Origin: Paenibacillus sp. SYP-B3998 | GTDB taxonomy: Bacteria > Bacillota > Bacilli > Paenibacillales > NBRC-103111 | Assembly (NCBI RefSeq): GCF_010820665.1 | Contig: NZ_JAAIKC010000003.1 | Span: 310,001 to 374,000 of the forward strand | DNA length: 64,000 nt | Direction of reading: 5' to 3' | Shown here: piece after piece, positions 34,653 through 43,149 of the stretch | Layout: the number at the start of each line of letters is the position of its first letter | Position numbering within the stretch: the first letter of the stretch is position 1 | Made by a program: the position numbers and the translations under genes | Notes under the pieces: generated by a model | What the model saw: the letters and a program-made list of their open reading frames with translations, nothing else | Databases searched by the model: none | What the model was told of the DNA's origin: nothing

Positions 34653-35439
34653 CAGTTTAATTATCGTGTTTATCCTGACAATGATTATTCACACGGCGGA
34701 GACGTTGTCCTATTCTGTTCGTTTTGCTGGTGTTCAGTTGAATAAAATTGCTGTTGCGCTGTCTTTGACCGGAATCATTGTACTCGTATCACGTACCGCG
34801 AATTTGATTCAAGCGCCTCTAACCGCGAAATTTGTGGATTATGCAAAGATTGAACCTACGTTTGATCTTGAGCGTTATTTACGTATTATTTTATTTGCGT
34901 CGTCAATAGGCACGTTAATTGCGATTGCTTTATTTCCTTCGTTTATTAATATAAGCGCCAGAATTATAGCCAAATTGGAAGTGGCTGGTTCGCTACCGAA
35001 GCTGATTACAAGCGTGACGATTGATCAAATTAAGAACACCAAAAATTACTTGAAAAAACCAAGCTTTAAGCTAAGTCATTTCCGATATTTAGGCATTCCC
35101 AAACGGTTTCTTTTGCTAAATATAGTGGTTACGGCGTTCTATTCGGTCGGGGTGTTATCCTCTTTGTATGCGGCGCACCTATTGCCGCAGTTCAGTACGA
35201 CAGCTTCCCAAGCCTCAGGCATCATTAACGGGATTGCAACTATTTTACTAACCATATTCATTGATCCCCAATTAGGTCTGATCACAGACAAAGCTTTACA
35301 TAATGAAGAGCATCGCCATCAGCTTGGTAAAATTTACGCGCTACTCATGACATCCCGATTTTTCGGTACTTTGCTCGCACAGATTGTACTGATTCCTTCG
35401 GCTCATTTTATTGGTATCATCGTGAAGTGGATCGTTTAA
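34645..35439 (+). CDS. amj: Lipid II flippase, Amj family
   Basis: 264 residues with about six membrane helices, collinear with Bacillus subtilis Amj (YdaH): IIHTAETLSYSVRFAGVQLN at the N-terminus, SRTANLIQAPLTAKFVD, and a second half with IFIDPQLGLITDKAL. Amj is an alternative, MurJ-independent lipid II flippase induced by envelope stress. The start ATG 34645 lies behind TAAGGAG and overlaps the SRPBCC stop. Confidence 0.85.
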   Translation: MINSLIIVFILTMIIHTAETLSYSVRFAGVQLNKIAVALSLTGIIVLVSRTANLIQAPLTAKFVDYAKIEPTFDLERYLRIILFASSIGTLIAIALFPSFINISARIIAKLEVAGSLPKLITSVTIDQIKNTKNYLKKPSFKLSHFRYLGIPKRFLLLNIVVTAFYSVGVLSSLYAAHLLPQFSTTASQASGIINGIATILLTIFIDPQLGLITDKALHNEEHRHQLGKIYALLMTSRFFGTLLAQIVLIPSAHFIGIIVKWIV

Positions 35440-35524
35440 TTGACCTTTGTCCTTTCCCTAATCGAGCTTGCTTTGTTATAATAGCTAGTATCTTAGTAGC
35501 GCAGCTAGAAACGGAGCCATGGAA

Positions 35525-36403
35525 ATGAAGAAGTTCAAGAAGTTTTATATCGAAATTACGAGTGTGTGCAATTTGGCCTGCACGTTCTGTCCACAAACGA
35601 AACGACAAGCTAATTTCATAAAAATAGATACCTTTACAAACATCTTGGAGCAAATTAAGCCTCACACGGATCATATTTATCTTCATGTCAAAGGAGAACC
35701 GCTGCTTCATCCCAAAATTGATGAACTGCTGGATCTGAGCCATGAGAAGGGCTTTAAAGTCAATATCACGACAAATGGCACGCTCATTAATAAAAATAGG
35801 CATAAGCTGCTAGACAAACCGGCGCTTCGTCAAATGAATTTCTCGCTGCATAGCTTTGACGGACATGAGGGCTCAGAAGATAAGGAAGGCTATGTATGGA
35901 ACATTCTTAAGTTTGCCAAGGAAATCGTAGCGAAGTCCAATGTGATTATCTCCTTTCGATTATGGAATTTGGACACGGACAACCAGACGAATTTGGAACG
36001 AAATCGGAACCGTGAAGTACTGGAGATGCTGGAACGGGAGTTCGAACTGGATTATAAAATTGATGAGAAATTCATCCGCGGCACAGGCGTAAAGCTGGCC
36101 GATCGGGTATATCTGAATCAAGATCATGAATTCCAATGGCCAGATCTAAAAGCCGAGGAGATCGCAGGGCCGGGCTTCTGCCACGCACTGCGAAACCAAG
36201 CGGGTATTTTAGTTGATGGAACTGTCATTCCTTGTTGTCTGGATGGTGAAGGGGTTATTAATTTGGGCAATATCAACGATACACCTTTCTCAGATATTGT
36301 AGAAGGGGAACGCGCGAATCGTTTATTCGAGGGCTTCTCCAGACGCGAAGTCGTCGAAGAATTATGCCGCAAGTGCGGGTATCGGGAACGTTTTAGCATG
36401 TAA
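35525..36403 (+). CDS. Radical SAM/SPASM-domain protein
   Basis: 292 residues. The [4Fe-4S] cluster motif is C15-x3-C19-x2-C22 (SVCNLACTFC), followed by the GEPLLHP motif and TTNGTLI strand. A C-terminal SPASM-like region holds extra cysteines (CHAL, IPCCLDGEG, ELCRKCGY). ATG 35525 is preferred because CGGAG lies 8 bases upstream. No peptide precursor gene is visible nearby, so neither a RiPP-maturation nor another role can be assigned. TATAAT at 35477 is a likely -10. Confidence 0.85.
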   Translation: MKKFKKFYIEITSVCNLACTFCPQTKRQANFIKIDTFTNILEQIKPHTDHIYLHVKGEPLLHPKIDELLDLSHEKGFKVNITTNGTLINKNRHKLLDKPALRQMNFSLHSFDGHEGSEDKEGYVWNILKFAKEIVAKSNVIISFRLWNLDTDNQTNLERNRNREVLEMLEREFELDYKIDEKFIRGTGVKLADRVYLNQDHEFQWPDLKAEEIAGPGFCHALRNQAGILVDGTVIPCCLDGEGVINLGNINDTPFSDIVEGERANRLFEGFSRREVVEELCRKCGYRERFSM

Positions 36404-36546
36404 TTTGCCAAAAGCTTAGTCCAAGCAGTCTTAAACTGTCGGATTAAGCTTTTTCTATGTAAATGTTCATATTTGTCTTTGCTTTTAATGTGAGATCATG
36501 GGATAATTATGTTTTGCTCTAATTCTATTTTCTGGAGGCTTTTACA

Positions 36547-38493
36547 TTGGCACGATATCCCTTTGCATATGATCACGCACAACCTTACATGCAGCAGGTC
36601 TCGGATTGGATTGCTGATATTTTCTATGAAATCTTGCCTGAAGCTGGCTTCGAAGTGCGAGACGAACAGATTTATATGGCGTTTCAGTTGGAACGCGCCT
36701 TTGCAGAGAAACAAACGATATTCGCGGAAGCAGGCGTGGGCACAGGGAAAACGCTCGTTTATTTATTATATGCCATTTGTTATGCACGATTTATGAATAA
36801 ACCTGCTATTATTGCTTGCGCAGACGAATCTTTGATTGAACAATTAGTAAAACCCGGTGGGGATATTGATAAACTGTCGAAGCATTTGAATCTTGCGATT
36901 GACGCGAGACTTGCTAAGTCGCCAGATCAATATGTGTGCTTGGTTAAGTTGGACGAGGCTCGTTTGGGACATGAGGATATAGGAACTTATCGTGAACTTT
37001 ATGAGAGTCTGCCTGACTTCGTTCATACGAGAGAAGCACTGCAAACCTTCCATGCTTATGGAGATCGCAAGCATTACCCCAATTTGAATGATGAACAATG
37101 GAACAGAATCGGTTGGGATGCTTTCCAGGATTGCTTCGTGTGTGACAAAAGGCATCGCTGTGGACAAACCCTTTCACGTGAAGCTTATAGACGGTCTGCC
37201 GATCTAATCATCTGTTCACATGATTTCTATATGGAGCACGTATGGACCTATGAAGGGAGAAAGCGCGAAGGACAACTTCCTTTATTACCTGATCATTGTA
37301 CGGTTGTTTTCGATGAAGGACATTTGATGGAATCAGCGGCTCAGAAGGCATTGACCTACAAGCTAAAGCACATCGTGTTCGAAGAGTTAGTCATTCGTCT
37401 GTTAAAAGGCGAGGTACGCGAAACGTTAGCCGTACTTATTGACGAAGCCATCGATCAGAGTGAATTGATGTTCGAAGTGCTTGAAAGCTGTTGTCAGCCG
37501 ATTGTGGGTTCGGATCGTAAACAGATTGTGATGAAGGACCAATTATTTAAAGAAATTCATCGACTCTGTGATATCCTAACGGCGATAGAAGAGGAGCTCG
37601 TATTCGAGAGCGAACTATTCACGTTAAATGATTACCAGTTGCGTATCGTTGAAGAGCACCTTGAGATGATGCAGAAAGCGCTTGGCTTGTTTCAAAAGGA
37701 CGGGGCCTTCATCTGTTGGGCGTCGGAGAGTATCACAGGTCTCAGCCTAGTGGTTATGCCGCGAACGGTGAAGGAAGTATTGCGAGAACGTGTCTTTTCT
37801 GCCAAAATGCCGATTGTGTTCTCCTCGGCGACGTTATCGGTAGAAACCTCATTCGATTATGTTGCAAACAGTTTAGGGCTTGATAAGTATCTTTCATTTT
37901 CCGTGAATTCCCCCTACGATTACGCTGAACGCATGGAAGTCATTACGCCCAAATGGACGTTTGGTGGAACATTTGAGGAGAAATTGGAAGCCGCGGTACG
38001 CCTGTTGAAACGAACGGAAGGACGAGCGCTAATTTTATTCCCGACGCACGAAGAGCTACAACGGTTTAAGCGAGAAATTATGCTGTCCGGGCAATGCAAA
38101 GCGATGCGCTTCTTTTTTGAAGGAGATCAAGAAATTAGTCACCTGATCGCGTCTTTTCAGGAGGACGAGCACAGCGTGTTAGGAGCAGTCAGCTTGTGGG
38201 AAGGACTTGACGTTCCGGGTCCCTCACTATCCAATGTGATCGTATGGGCACTGCCTTTTCCACCGCAAGACCCTGTGTTTAATGCAAAGCGTCAAGCATC
38301 GCCTTCTCCATACGAAGAGGTGGATATCCCGTATATGCTGCTGCGACTCAGACAAGGTATGGGGCGTTTGATCCGTACGCGTGATGATCGTGGAATCATT
38401 GCCATTTTTAGCGAGGAAGTTCACCATAACGAAAACTTACGCGAACATATTGTCCGGGTCCTGCCTGAGGGTGTTCACCTCTCCGATGAGTAA
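36547..38493 (+). CDS. ATP-dependent helicase, DinG/XPD type
   Basis: 648 residues. Walker A is EAGVGTGKTLVYLLYA near residue 65, and motif II is VVFDEGHLMES. The four cysteines of the XPD-type iron-sulfur domain are seen in DCFVCDKRHRCGQT plus neighbours. Motifs V-VI read GAVSLWEGLDVPGPSLSNVI and LRLRQGMGRLIRT. These are 5'-3' helicases acting in repair of R-loops and damaged DNA. TTG 36547 follows CTGGAGG. A Tn3-type remnant begins 2 bp after its stop. Confidence 0.9.
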   Translation: MARYPFAYDHAQPYMQQVSDWIADIFYEILPEAGFEVRDEQIYMAFQLERAFAEKQTIFAEAGVGTGKTLVYLLYAICYARFMNKPAIIACADESLIEQLVKPGGDIDKLSKHLNLAIDARLAKSPDQYVCLVKLDEARLGHEDIGTYRELYESLPDFVHTREALQTFHAYGDRKHYPNLNDEQWNRIGWDAFQDCFVCDKRHRCGQTLSREAYRRSADLIICSHDFYMEHVWTYEGRKREGQLPLLPDHCTVVFDEGHLMESAAQKALTYKLKHIVFEELVIRLLKGEVRETLAVLIDEAIDQSELMFEVLESCCQPIVGSDRKQIVMKDQLFKEIHRLCDILTAIEEELVFESELFTLNDYQLRIVEEHLEMMQKALGLFQKDGAFICWASESITGLSLVVMPRTVKEVLRERVFSAKMPIVFSSATLSVETSFDYVANSLGLDKYLSFSVNSPYDYAERMEVITPKWTFGGTFEEKLEAAVRLLKRTEGRALILFPTHEELQRFKREIMLSGQCKAMRFFFEGDQEISHLIASFQEDEHSVLGAVSLWEGLDVPGPSLSNVIVWALPFPPQDPVFNAKRQASPSPYEEVDIPYMLLRLRQGMGRLIRTRDDRGIIAIFSEEVHHNENLREHIVRVLPEGVHLSDE

Positions 38494-38550
38494 TGGGTAC
38501 CAGCATAGCTGACACCACCCGCAAACGTATGGATTAAATTGGGGATTTAT

Positions 38551-38730
38551 TTATAACCTCGTTATATTCCTAAGTATTTGGCCAAAATCTTGCGGATTCC
38601 CCTGTCCGTGTATTTCGCTTCTTAAATGCTGAAACAAACTTTTTAAGTAAGCATAGTCCGGTCGTTCTGCGCGAAGATACTTCGCCAGTTCCCGGGCTTT
38701 CTTTTTTGCGGATATACGTTTTTCAATCAT
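38551..38730 (-). pseudogene. Truncated tyrosine integrase (TnpI-like)
   Basis: 59 codons reading [20 protein letters not shown] then [20 protein letters not shown]. It corresponds to the N-terminal arm region of the tyrosine recombinases that accompany some Tn3-family transposases in Bacillales. The catalytic domain is missing. Its ATG overlaps the stop of the tnpA fragment (ATGA), the original operon order. Confidence 0.6.
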
Positions 38731-38915
38731 GCAAGTTCACATTCCAATGGAAGTCTTTCCTTCATGTCCAATCGGAATGTACCATATGGATTAACGTAGG
38801 TATAGATCAAGGGTGTCACCGCACGCAAATCTTCCGGAGTCATTAGATCAACCCATTTCTTCTCCGATAAAATGTTTTTGGAACATGACGGTATTAATGT
38901 AGACTAAGTCTGTTT
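38727..38915 (-). pseudogene. Tn3-family transposase TnpA, C-terminal fragment
   Basis: On the minus strand LVYINTVMFQ is followed, after a one-base frameshift near 38878, by LSEKKWVDLMTPEDLRAVTP then LIYTYVNPYGTFRLDMKERL. This is the conserved tail of TnpA, where VNPYG.F.LDM.ERL is diagnostic. All of the DDE catalytic core is absent. Confidence 0.75.
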
Positions 38916-38937
38916 ACAAAAAGAAAATCGAAACTTT

Positions 38938-39171
38938 TTGAAGCCGAATGAAGAGGTAAAAGCGGAAGTATGGAACGGTCACATTTGGGTGAAGCTCTAC
39001 GACATTAGCTATACCCCATCGGATTTATCTGCCGTTTCGGTACCGCCCACCCGCGATCCAGCGGATCTCCCGATACTGGTTTCCGCGATGATCGCACAAC
39101 CCGATCTTCTGGTCACCGGCGACTACGCATATTTACAACCTTGTCTTAATATATTTAGAAAGTGTATTTAA
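38938..39171 (+). pseudogene. PIN-domain nuclease/toxin fragment
   Basis: The frame contains RDPADLPILVSAMIAQPDLL followed by VTGDYAYL. That is the block of toxin-antitoxin-type PIN proteins (DP.D.P.L..A.....D.LVTGD.D.L) carrying two acidic active-site positions. The N-terminal third does not fit the family and the C-terminus is lost, so no active enzyme is expected. Confidence 0.55.
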
Positions 39172-39208
39172 CAAAATCATTAAATTAATTTTTGAGGGAG
39201 GATTAGTT

Positions 39209-39532
39209 ATGGAGAGGCCTATTGGAATTATTGTATCGGAACCAGGTCCTTTAGCAGGTCAAGGCAGTCGCTCAAGCGGTAACTTTTCGACTGAATGGTT
39301 TGGAGGTGCTCATCGAATGATCGTTGAAGTAACGGTTGACGGTCAAGCTGATGAAACGATTATCTTTAGTATTGCTGAAGACCGCAGCGGCAGTGATCCT
39401 GTAAAAGCTCGTGATGTACGTAACAATACAGAACTGGGCTATATCGAGAGCAATTCGCTTTATATTTGTGAAACAAGATGTCCAACGAACAAAAATTTTA
39501 CGGTTACGATTAAACCTTATGTCAGTAAATAG
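39209..39532 (+). CDS. Unrecognised small protein, tandem paralogue A
   Basis: 107 residues with no signal peptide or membrane segment. The sequence is rich in predicted strands: RPIGIIVSEPG, SGNFSTEWFGGAHRMIVEV, VDGQADETIIFSIAED, NKNFTVTIKPYVSK. A good GGGAGG site precedes the ATG. It is clearly homologous to the next gene, sharing the R-S/T-SGNFST-x-WFG block and the EVTVDG block. The all-beta pattern suggests a compact beta-sandwich, perhaps a binding or surface protein. I recognise no family. Confidence 0.7.
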   Translation: MERPIGIIVSEPGPLAGQGSRSSGNFSTEWFGGAHRMIVEVTVDGQADETIIFSIAEDRSGSDPVKARDVRNNTELGYIESNSLYICETRCPTNKNFTVTIKPYVSK

Positions 39533-39556
39533 AAGACACGACAAGGAGGAATAATG

Positions 39557-39883
39557 ATGAGTAGACCTATTGCAGTTGTAGTATCGAGTTTATCGAGATT
39601 AGATGAACAATGGAGCCGCACAAGCGGTAATTTTTCGACGAAATGGTTTGGCTCCTGCAAAGCTATGGACGTTGAAGTGACGGTTGATGGCAAAATTGAT
39701 AATAATATCACGTTTAGCATGGCGATTGACATTGAGAATGGCAACGATGTTGTTAAATACAATGAGGTCAAAAATGGCTCTCGGTTAGAATATGCTGATT
39801 CTAATACGTTTTATATTTGCAATTTGAACCCCCATTTAAGTCAAAGCAAAAATTTTAAGATTACACTCCGACCTGTTGTTTAA
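39557..39883 (+). CDS. Unrecognised small protein, tandem paralogue B
   Basis: 108 residues starting MSRPIAVVVSSLSRL. ATG 39557 is chosen over 39554 because it keeps 7-bp spacing to AGGAGG and aligns with paralogue A. Shared blocks are SRTSGNFSTKWFG, DVEVTVDG and SKNFKITLRP. The two genes are 24 bp apart and probably cotranscribed. Their persistence as intact frames amid otherwise decayed transposon DNA suggests selection or recent duplication. Confidence 0.7.
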   Translation: MSRPIAVVVSSLSRLDEQWSRTSGNFSTKWFGSCKAMDVEVTVDGKIDNNITFSMAIDIENGNDVVKYNEVKNGSRLEYADSNTFYICNLNPHLSQSKNFKITLRPVV

Positions 39884-40402
39884 CCAAATATCAGATTAGT
39901 CTTTTCTAGCCAGATTTAATTGATGCGTATGTACTGTGCCACTCAGTTTCCCTGTTGGGAACCGAGCGGCTTTATCACCTAATCGCTTAATAAAATCCAC
40001 ATAGGGACTCTCTCAATAAGCGACTATGAAGAACTGTTAGTTTGCGGTTGGTGTCAGCTACGCTGATACTGGGCCTAATCCTAGGGAGTCGAATGTGGTC
40101 CCCCGCGTAATGATGGATGAAAGGTCGTTTGCAATTGATTTAGCTATCGAAAAAGTAAATAAAGGCGCTGCTTGAGCTGTGATTCTAACAGCTCGAGTAG
40201 CGCCTTTGTTATAATCGCATAAGCGATTACAAATAAGATCATATTGTACAGCTTGTTATAACCTAAGTAGTTCGAAAATTTTAGGAAAAATTTGTTAAGT
40301 AGCTATTCGAATTCGTGTATACTAAAATTGATTTTATTTTTCATAGATTCAGCAAAACCAGTTGTATACGTCATACGATATAACGTGAAAGGGAAAATTA
40401 CG
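39884..40402. other. Intergenic region with the right inverted repeat and a terminator
   Basis: Contains the right element end (40039-40071) and a terminator (40161-40207). On the minus strand 39905-40010 is open (VDFIKRLGDKAARFPTGKLS) but matches no family I know and has no start signal. A promoter for the small membrane gene probably lies around 40290-40330. Confidence 0.4.
40161..40212 (+). terminator. Hairpin terminator
   Basis: AAAGGCGCT...GAGCTGT pairs with ACAGCTC...AGCGCCTTT, with short internal mismatches and a 6-nt loop. It ends in CCTTTGTT. Confidence 0.7.
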
Positions 40403-40579
40403 ATGAATTTAAGAAGTCAAATTGGCGTATGGATCGTCATTTTATTTATTGAATTTCTATATTTCTATGCGTTGATACATGAACCTCATGTTTCGGAAGA
40501 AGTTATTTTCATGGTGTCGCTAATTGCAGCAACTCTAGTGGTGGGCGGAATGGCCGTTTTAAAATCAAAAGAAGTTTAA
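40403..40579 (+). CDS. Small membrane protein
   Basis: 58 residues with two hydrophobic segments (IGVWIVILFIEFLYFYALI and FMVSLIAATLVVGGMAVL) separated by a short acidic loop. ATG 40403 lies behind GAAAGGG; the upstream in-frame start at 40292 has no such site. A terminator follows within 2 bp. No family is recognised. Confidence 0.6.
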   Translation: MNLRSQIGVWIVILFIEFLYFYALIHEPHVSEEVIFMVSLIAATLVVGGMAVLKSKEV

Positions 40580-40580
40580 G

Positions 40581-40606
40581 CAAAAGGGGCAATCAGCCCC
40601 TTTTAC
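40581..40606 (+). terminator. Terminator of the small membrane gene
   Basis: AAAAGGGGC / GCCCCTTTT with a 5-nt loop. Confidence 0.85.
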
Positions 40607-40688
40607 AGTTTTAAACCATTACTCGTTCCATACGTCATCTATATATTGGAAGTTTTTCTTAGATTAATTTGAAAGGATGAACGCGATT

Positions 40689-41363
40689 ATGACGATAAAA
40701 TCAGTCCTATTCGATTTTGATGGCACGCTTGCAGACACATTACCCTTATCATTTATGGCATTTAGATCCGTATTCTTAACGTATGAGAATAAGTTAATGA
40801 GCAATGAAGATATCGTAAATACATTTGGGCCAACCGAAGAAGAGATAATATCAATTCATCTTTCTAACAAGGATTTGGTCAACGAAGCGATCGAGCATTA
40901 CTATGCCTTTTTTGAACAACAATTTCATGATTGTGTCGTCATGCCAATTGACATTATTGAGCTGCTTAATGACTTGTCGCAGCAACAGATTAAAATGATT
41001 ATTATTACAGGTAAAAGCAGGAGATGCTTAGACATTTGTTTGAAAAATCTTGGCATTGACCACTATTTCCTAAGTTCAATAGCTGGTGATGAGGTTAATA
41101 AATCCAAACCAGATCCTGAAGGCATTTTTAAAGCGATGGAACTCTTTCAGCTAAAACCTGAAGAAGTCATTTTTGTAGGCGATAGCAATGCGGATATCGT
41201 TGCCGGAAAGTCTGCAAATCTCTTGACAATCGGAGCGCATTGGTTTGAAACCGTACAGAACCGGACTTTTTCAATAGAACCAGACTTTATATACAAACAT
41301 ACGACTGATCTCAAACTACTTATTAACAATTCTCGAACGAAGGAATTACTCCAAGAAAAATGA
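40689..41363 (+). CDS. HAD-superfamily hydrolase (PpaX/Gph-like)
   Basis: About 224 residues. HAD motif I is LFDFDGTLADTLPLSF with both aspartates, motif II IIITGKSRRC, motif III K in NKSKPDPEG and motif IV FVGDSNADIVAGKSAN. The helical cap fits phosphoglycolate/pyrophosphate phosphatases. ATG 40689 is preferred since the ATG at 40677 overlaps the ribosome site AAAGGA. It overlaps the next HAD gene by 4 bp (ATGA). Confidence 0.85.
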   Translation: MTIKSVLFDFDGTLADTLPLSFMAFRSVFLTYENKLMSNEDIVNTFGPTEEEIISIHLSNKDLVNEAIEHYYAFFEQQFHDCVVMPIDIIELLNDLSQQQIKMIIITGKSRRCLDICLKNLGIDHYFLSSIAGDEVNKSKPDPEGIFKAMELFQLKPEEVIFVGDSNADIVAGKSANLLTIGAHWFETVQNRTFSIEPDFIYKHTTDLKLLINNSRTKELLQEK

Positions 41364-42046
41364 CGGATGTAGATCCCAAGAAGGAGTCGAATGCTTTGTA
41401 TACTGCCTTTATTTTTGATATGGATGGTGTCATCATTGATAGTGAGCCGCTCCATTTTGAAGTTGATCTAGATGTAATGAAAAATCTTGGTCTTCTTATT
41501 TCGAAAGAAGAGCTAGAAGACTACGTAGGGATGACAAATCCAGAGATGTGGTCTAGGTTAAAGGACAAATACGCGTTTAACCCTTCTGTAGCTGAGATCA
41601 TCGATGTTCAATTAGCGAAGAAGCTGTCACATCTCAATGAATCTAATGAACGGCCAATTGAAGGCATTATGGCATTAATTCAGTTGCTAAAGTTAACAAA
41701 TAAGAAGATTGGCTTAGCCTCTTCATCGCCTAGAACTTTTATTGAAGCCGTATTAACCAAATTCAATATACTGACTTTTTTTGACTGTATCCTAAGTGGA
41801 GAGGAAGTGTCACGCGGCAAGCCTGCACCAGATATTTATGTGAAAATTGCCGAGATGCTTGAGACTGGAGTCGGGTCATGCATCGTGCTTGAAGACTCTA
41901 GGAACGGTATCGCCGCAGCCAAAGCTGCAGGAATGAAATGCATCGGATTCAAAAATTTGAACTCTGGTCTTCAAGATCTTAGTAAAGCGGATTACGTCGT
42001 GGAGAGGATCACAGAGATTAATAGTGAACTGCTTGAATCTCTGTAG
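41360..42046 (+). CDS. HAD-superfamily hydrolase (beta-phosphoglucomutase-like subfamily)
   Basis: 228 residues. Motif I is FIFDMDGVIIDSEPLHFEVD, motif II LASSSPRTF, motif III GKPAPDIYVKIAEML and motif IV VLEDSRNGIAAAKAAGMKCI. The DGVIIDSEPLH start is typical of beta-phosphoglucomutase-like phosphatases. It is translationally coupled to the preceding HAD gene, an unusual pair that may have arisen by association rather than duplication since the caps differ. The substrate is unknown. Confidence 0.87.
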   Translation: MTDVDPKKESNALYTAFIFDMDGVIIDSEPLHFEVDLDVMKNLGLLISKEELEDYVGMTNPEMWSRLKDKYAFNPSVAEIIDVQLAKKLSHLNESNERPIEGIMALIQLLKLTNKKIGLASSSPRTFIEAVLTKFNILTFFDCILSGEEVSRGKPAPDIYVKIAEMLETGVGSCIVLEDSRNGIAAAKAAGMKCIGFKNLNSGLQDLSKADYVVERITEINSELLESL

Positions 42047-42108
42047 TAAAAGGAGCGAGACCCTGATTCAAGCTTATGCATCAATTAGTCAATATACGTT
42101 AATAATTT

Positions 42109-42887
42109 TTTACGGATATAGAAAATGCCGAAGTTGCGTGCATGGTCGATCGTATGACTGCCATCCAAGAACGTCCTGGTAATCCCATGGGCATCCAAAT
42201 TAAATATTTCGGCGGTGCTACTGCCTTTTATAGCAAGGAGATGTCTTGGCCCAATTCAACACGGTAAAGGGACTTAGCCTTAGTGAGCTGGATTGTATTG
42301 ATGAAATTATAGATTTTTATACAAGCAAGAATAGGAAGCTGCAATTCGAAAGCATTCCCACTAAGGCTGATCATGACCTCATGAGATCTCTTTCATTGAA
42401 AGGCTTTTATCAATCCGATTTCCACACTAGCTTTTTCTGTAAACCAAGTGATAGGACTAGCAGTCATAATGAGGCTATCAACATTCGAGAATTAGGAGCA
42501 GATGAGTTTGATTTATATGCAGAAATTCATTGTCGAGGCACTGGTTTGCCAATTGCGGGCAAAGATCATGTCGCTGGGAATAACAAAATCTTATACAACC
42601 GTAAAGGGTGGAAGTTCTATTTAGCTTTGATCAATAATACTCCGGCAGGCGTAGGTGTCCTGTTTTTGAAGGATGGGATAGCCTCTTTGACCTTTGCGAC
42701 GACACTTCACGTATGTAGGAACAGTGGGCTTCAGAGAGCTTTAATTGAAAGGAGAATCAGCGATGCAATGAACAATGATTGTCGATTGGTAGTCAGTCAA
42801 GCCGCCTATGTGTCGACAAGCCATCGGAACATGGAACGAAGCGGTATGAGAATAGGCTACACGAGGGCGACGTGGGTTCAGTCCTAA
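42109..42887 (+). pseudogene. GNAT-type acetyltransferase with a broken N-terminus
   Basis: The frame at 42109-42240 reads DIENAEVACMVDRMTAIQER then PGNPMGIQIKYFGGATAFYS. It shifts by one base at about 42250 into PQFNTVKGLSLSELDCIDEI and continues uninterrupted to 42887, including an acetyl-CoA region near TLHVCRNSGLQRALIERRI. A start codon is missing because stops lie just upstream of 42109. The TTG at 42246 could start a protein of 213 residues, but that would lack about 45 family residues. A truncated functional form cannot be excluded. Confidence 0.6.
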
Positions 42888-42935
42888 GATTAAACGAAGG
42901 CAATATGCTCTATGAAGTGCCAAAAAACAACGAAC

Positions 42936-42949
42936 AGAACGTGTGTTCT
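42936..42949. promoter_or_regulatory. LexA/DinR-box-like palindrome
   Basis: AGAACGTGTGTTCT fits the Gram-positive SOS-box pattern GAAC-R-N-R-Y-GTTC. No SOS gene is immediately downstream, and a terminator lies between this site and the next gene, so its role is uncertain. Confidence 0.35.
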
Positions 42950-43035
42950 ATTCCTAAAAGAGTGTTTTTTATTTCAATACCTTGTGTTACGATGTAAAAT
43001 ATGATATTCTCTTCCTATAACTTAATCAAATCCTA

Positions 43036-43077
43036 TCTTTAGACGAAAGCACGCTTTCGCTGCTAAAGATTTTTTTT
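43036..43077 (+). terminator. Terminator upstream of the dehydratase gene
   Basis: TCTTTAG pairs with CTAAAGA and CGAAAGC with GCTTTCG, followed by eight T. It is 73 bp before the dehydratase start and could be read either as the end of the previous unit or as a leader attenuator. Confidence 0.75.
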
Positions 43078-43149
43078 GAATCAATACATCGTATAACGAT
43101 ATAAGTAGTGTTACAAAGTTCTGAATTGAATTTAATGGAGGAAATGGAT

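Larger units (their letters stand above)
38495..40071. mobile_element. Collapsed Tn3-family element with inverted repeats
   Basis: The sequences 38495-38527 and 40039-40071 are inverted copies matching at 27 of 33 positions, with the core GGTGTCAGCTA and GTTTGCGG shared. The left copy begins GGGTACC, like Tn3-family ends. Between them lie a tnpA C-terminal fragment, a truncated integrase reading frame, a PIN-domain scrap and two intact small genes. The right outer end is less conserved and no target duplication could be assigned. The element cannot move by itself. Confidence 0.65.

Noticed and set aside
38495-40071. Target-site duplication of the Tn3-type element
   Set aside because: The outer bases of the right repeat are too diverged to fix the end, so no 5-bp duplication could be assigned.
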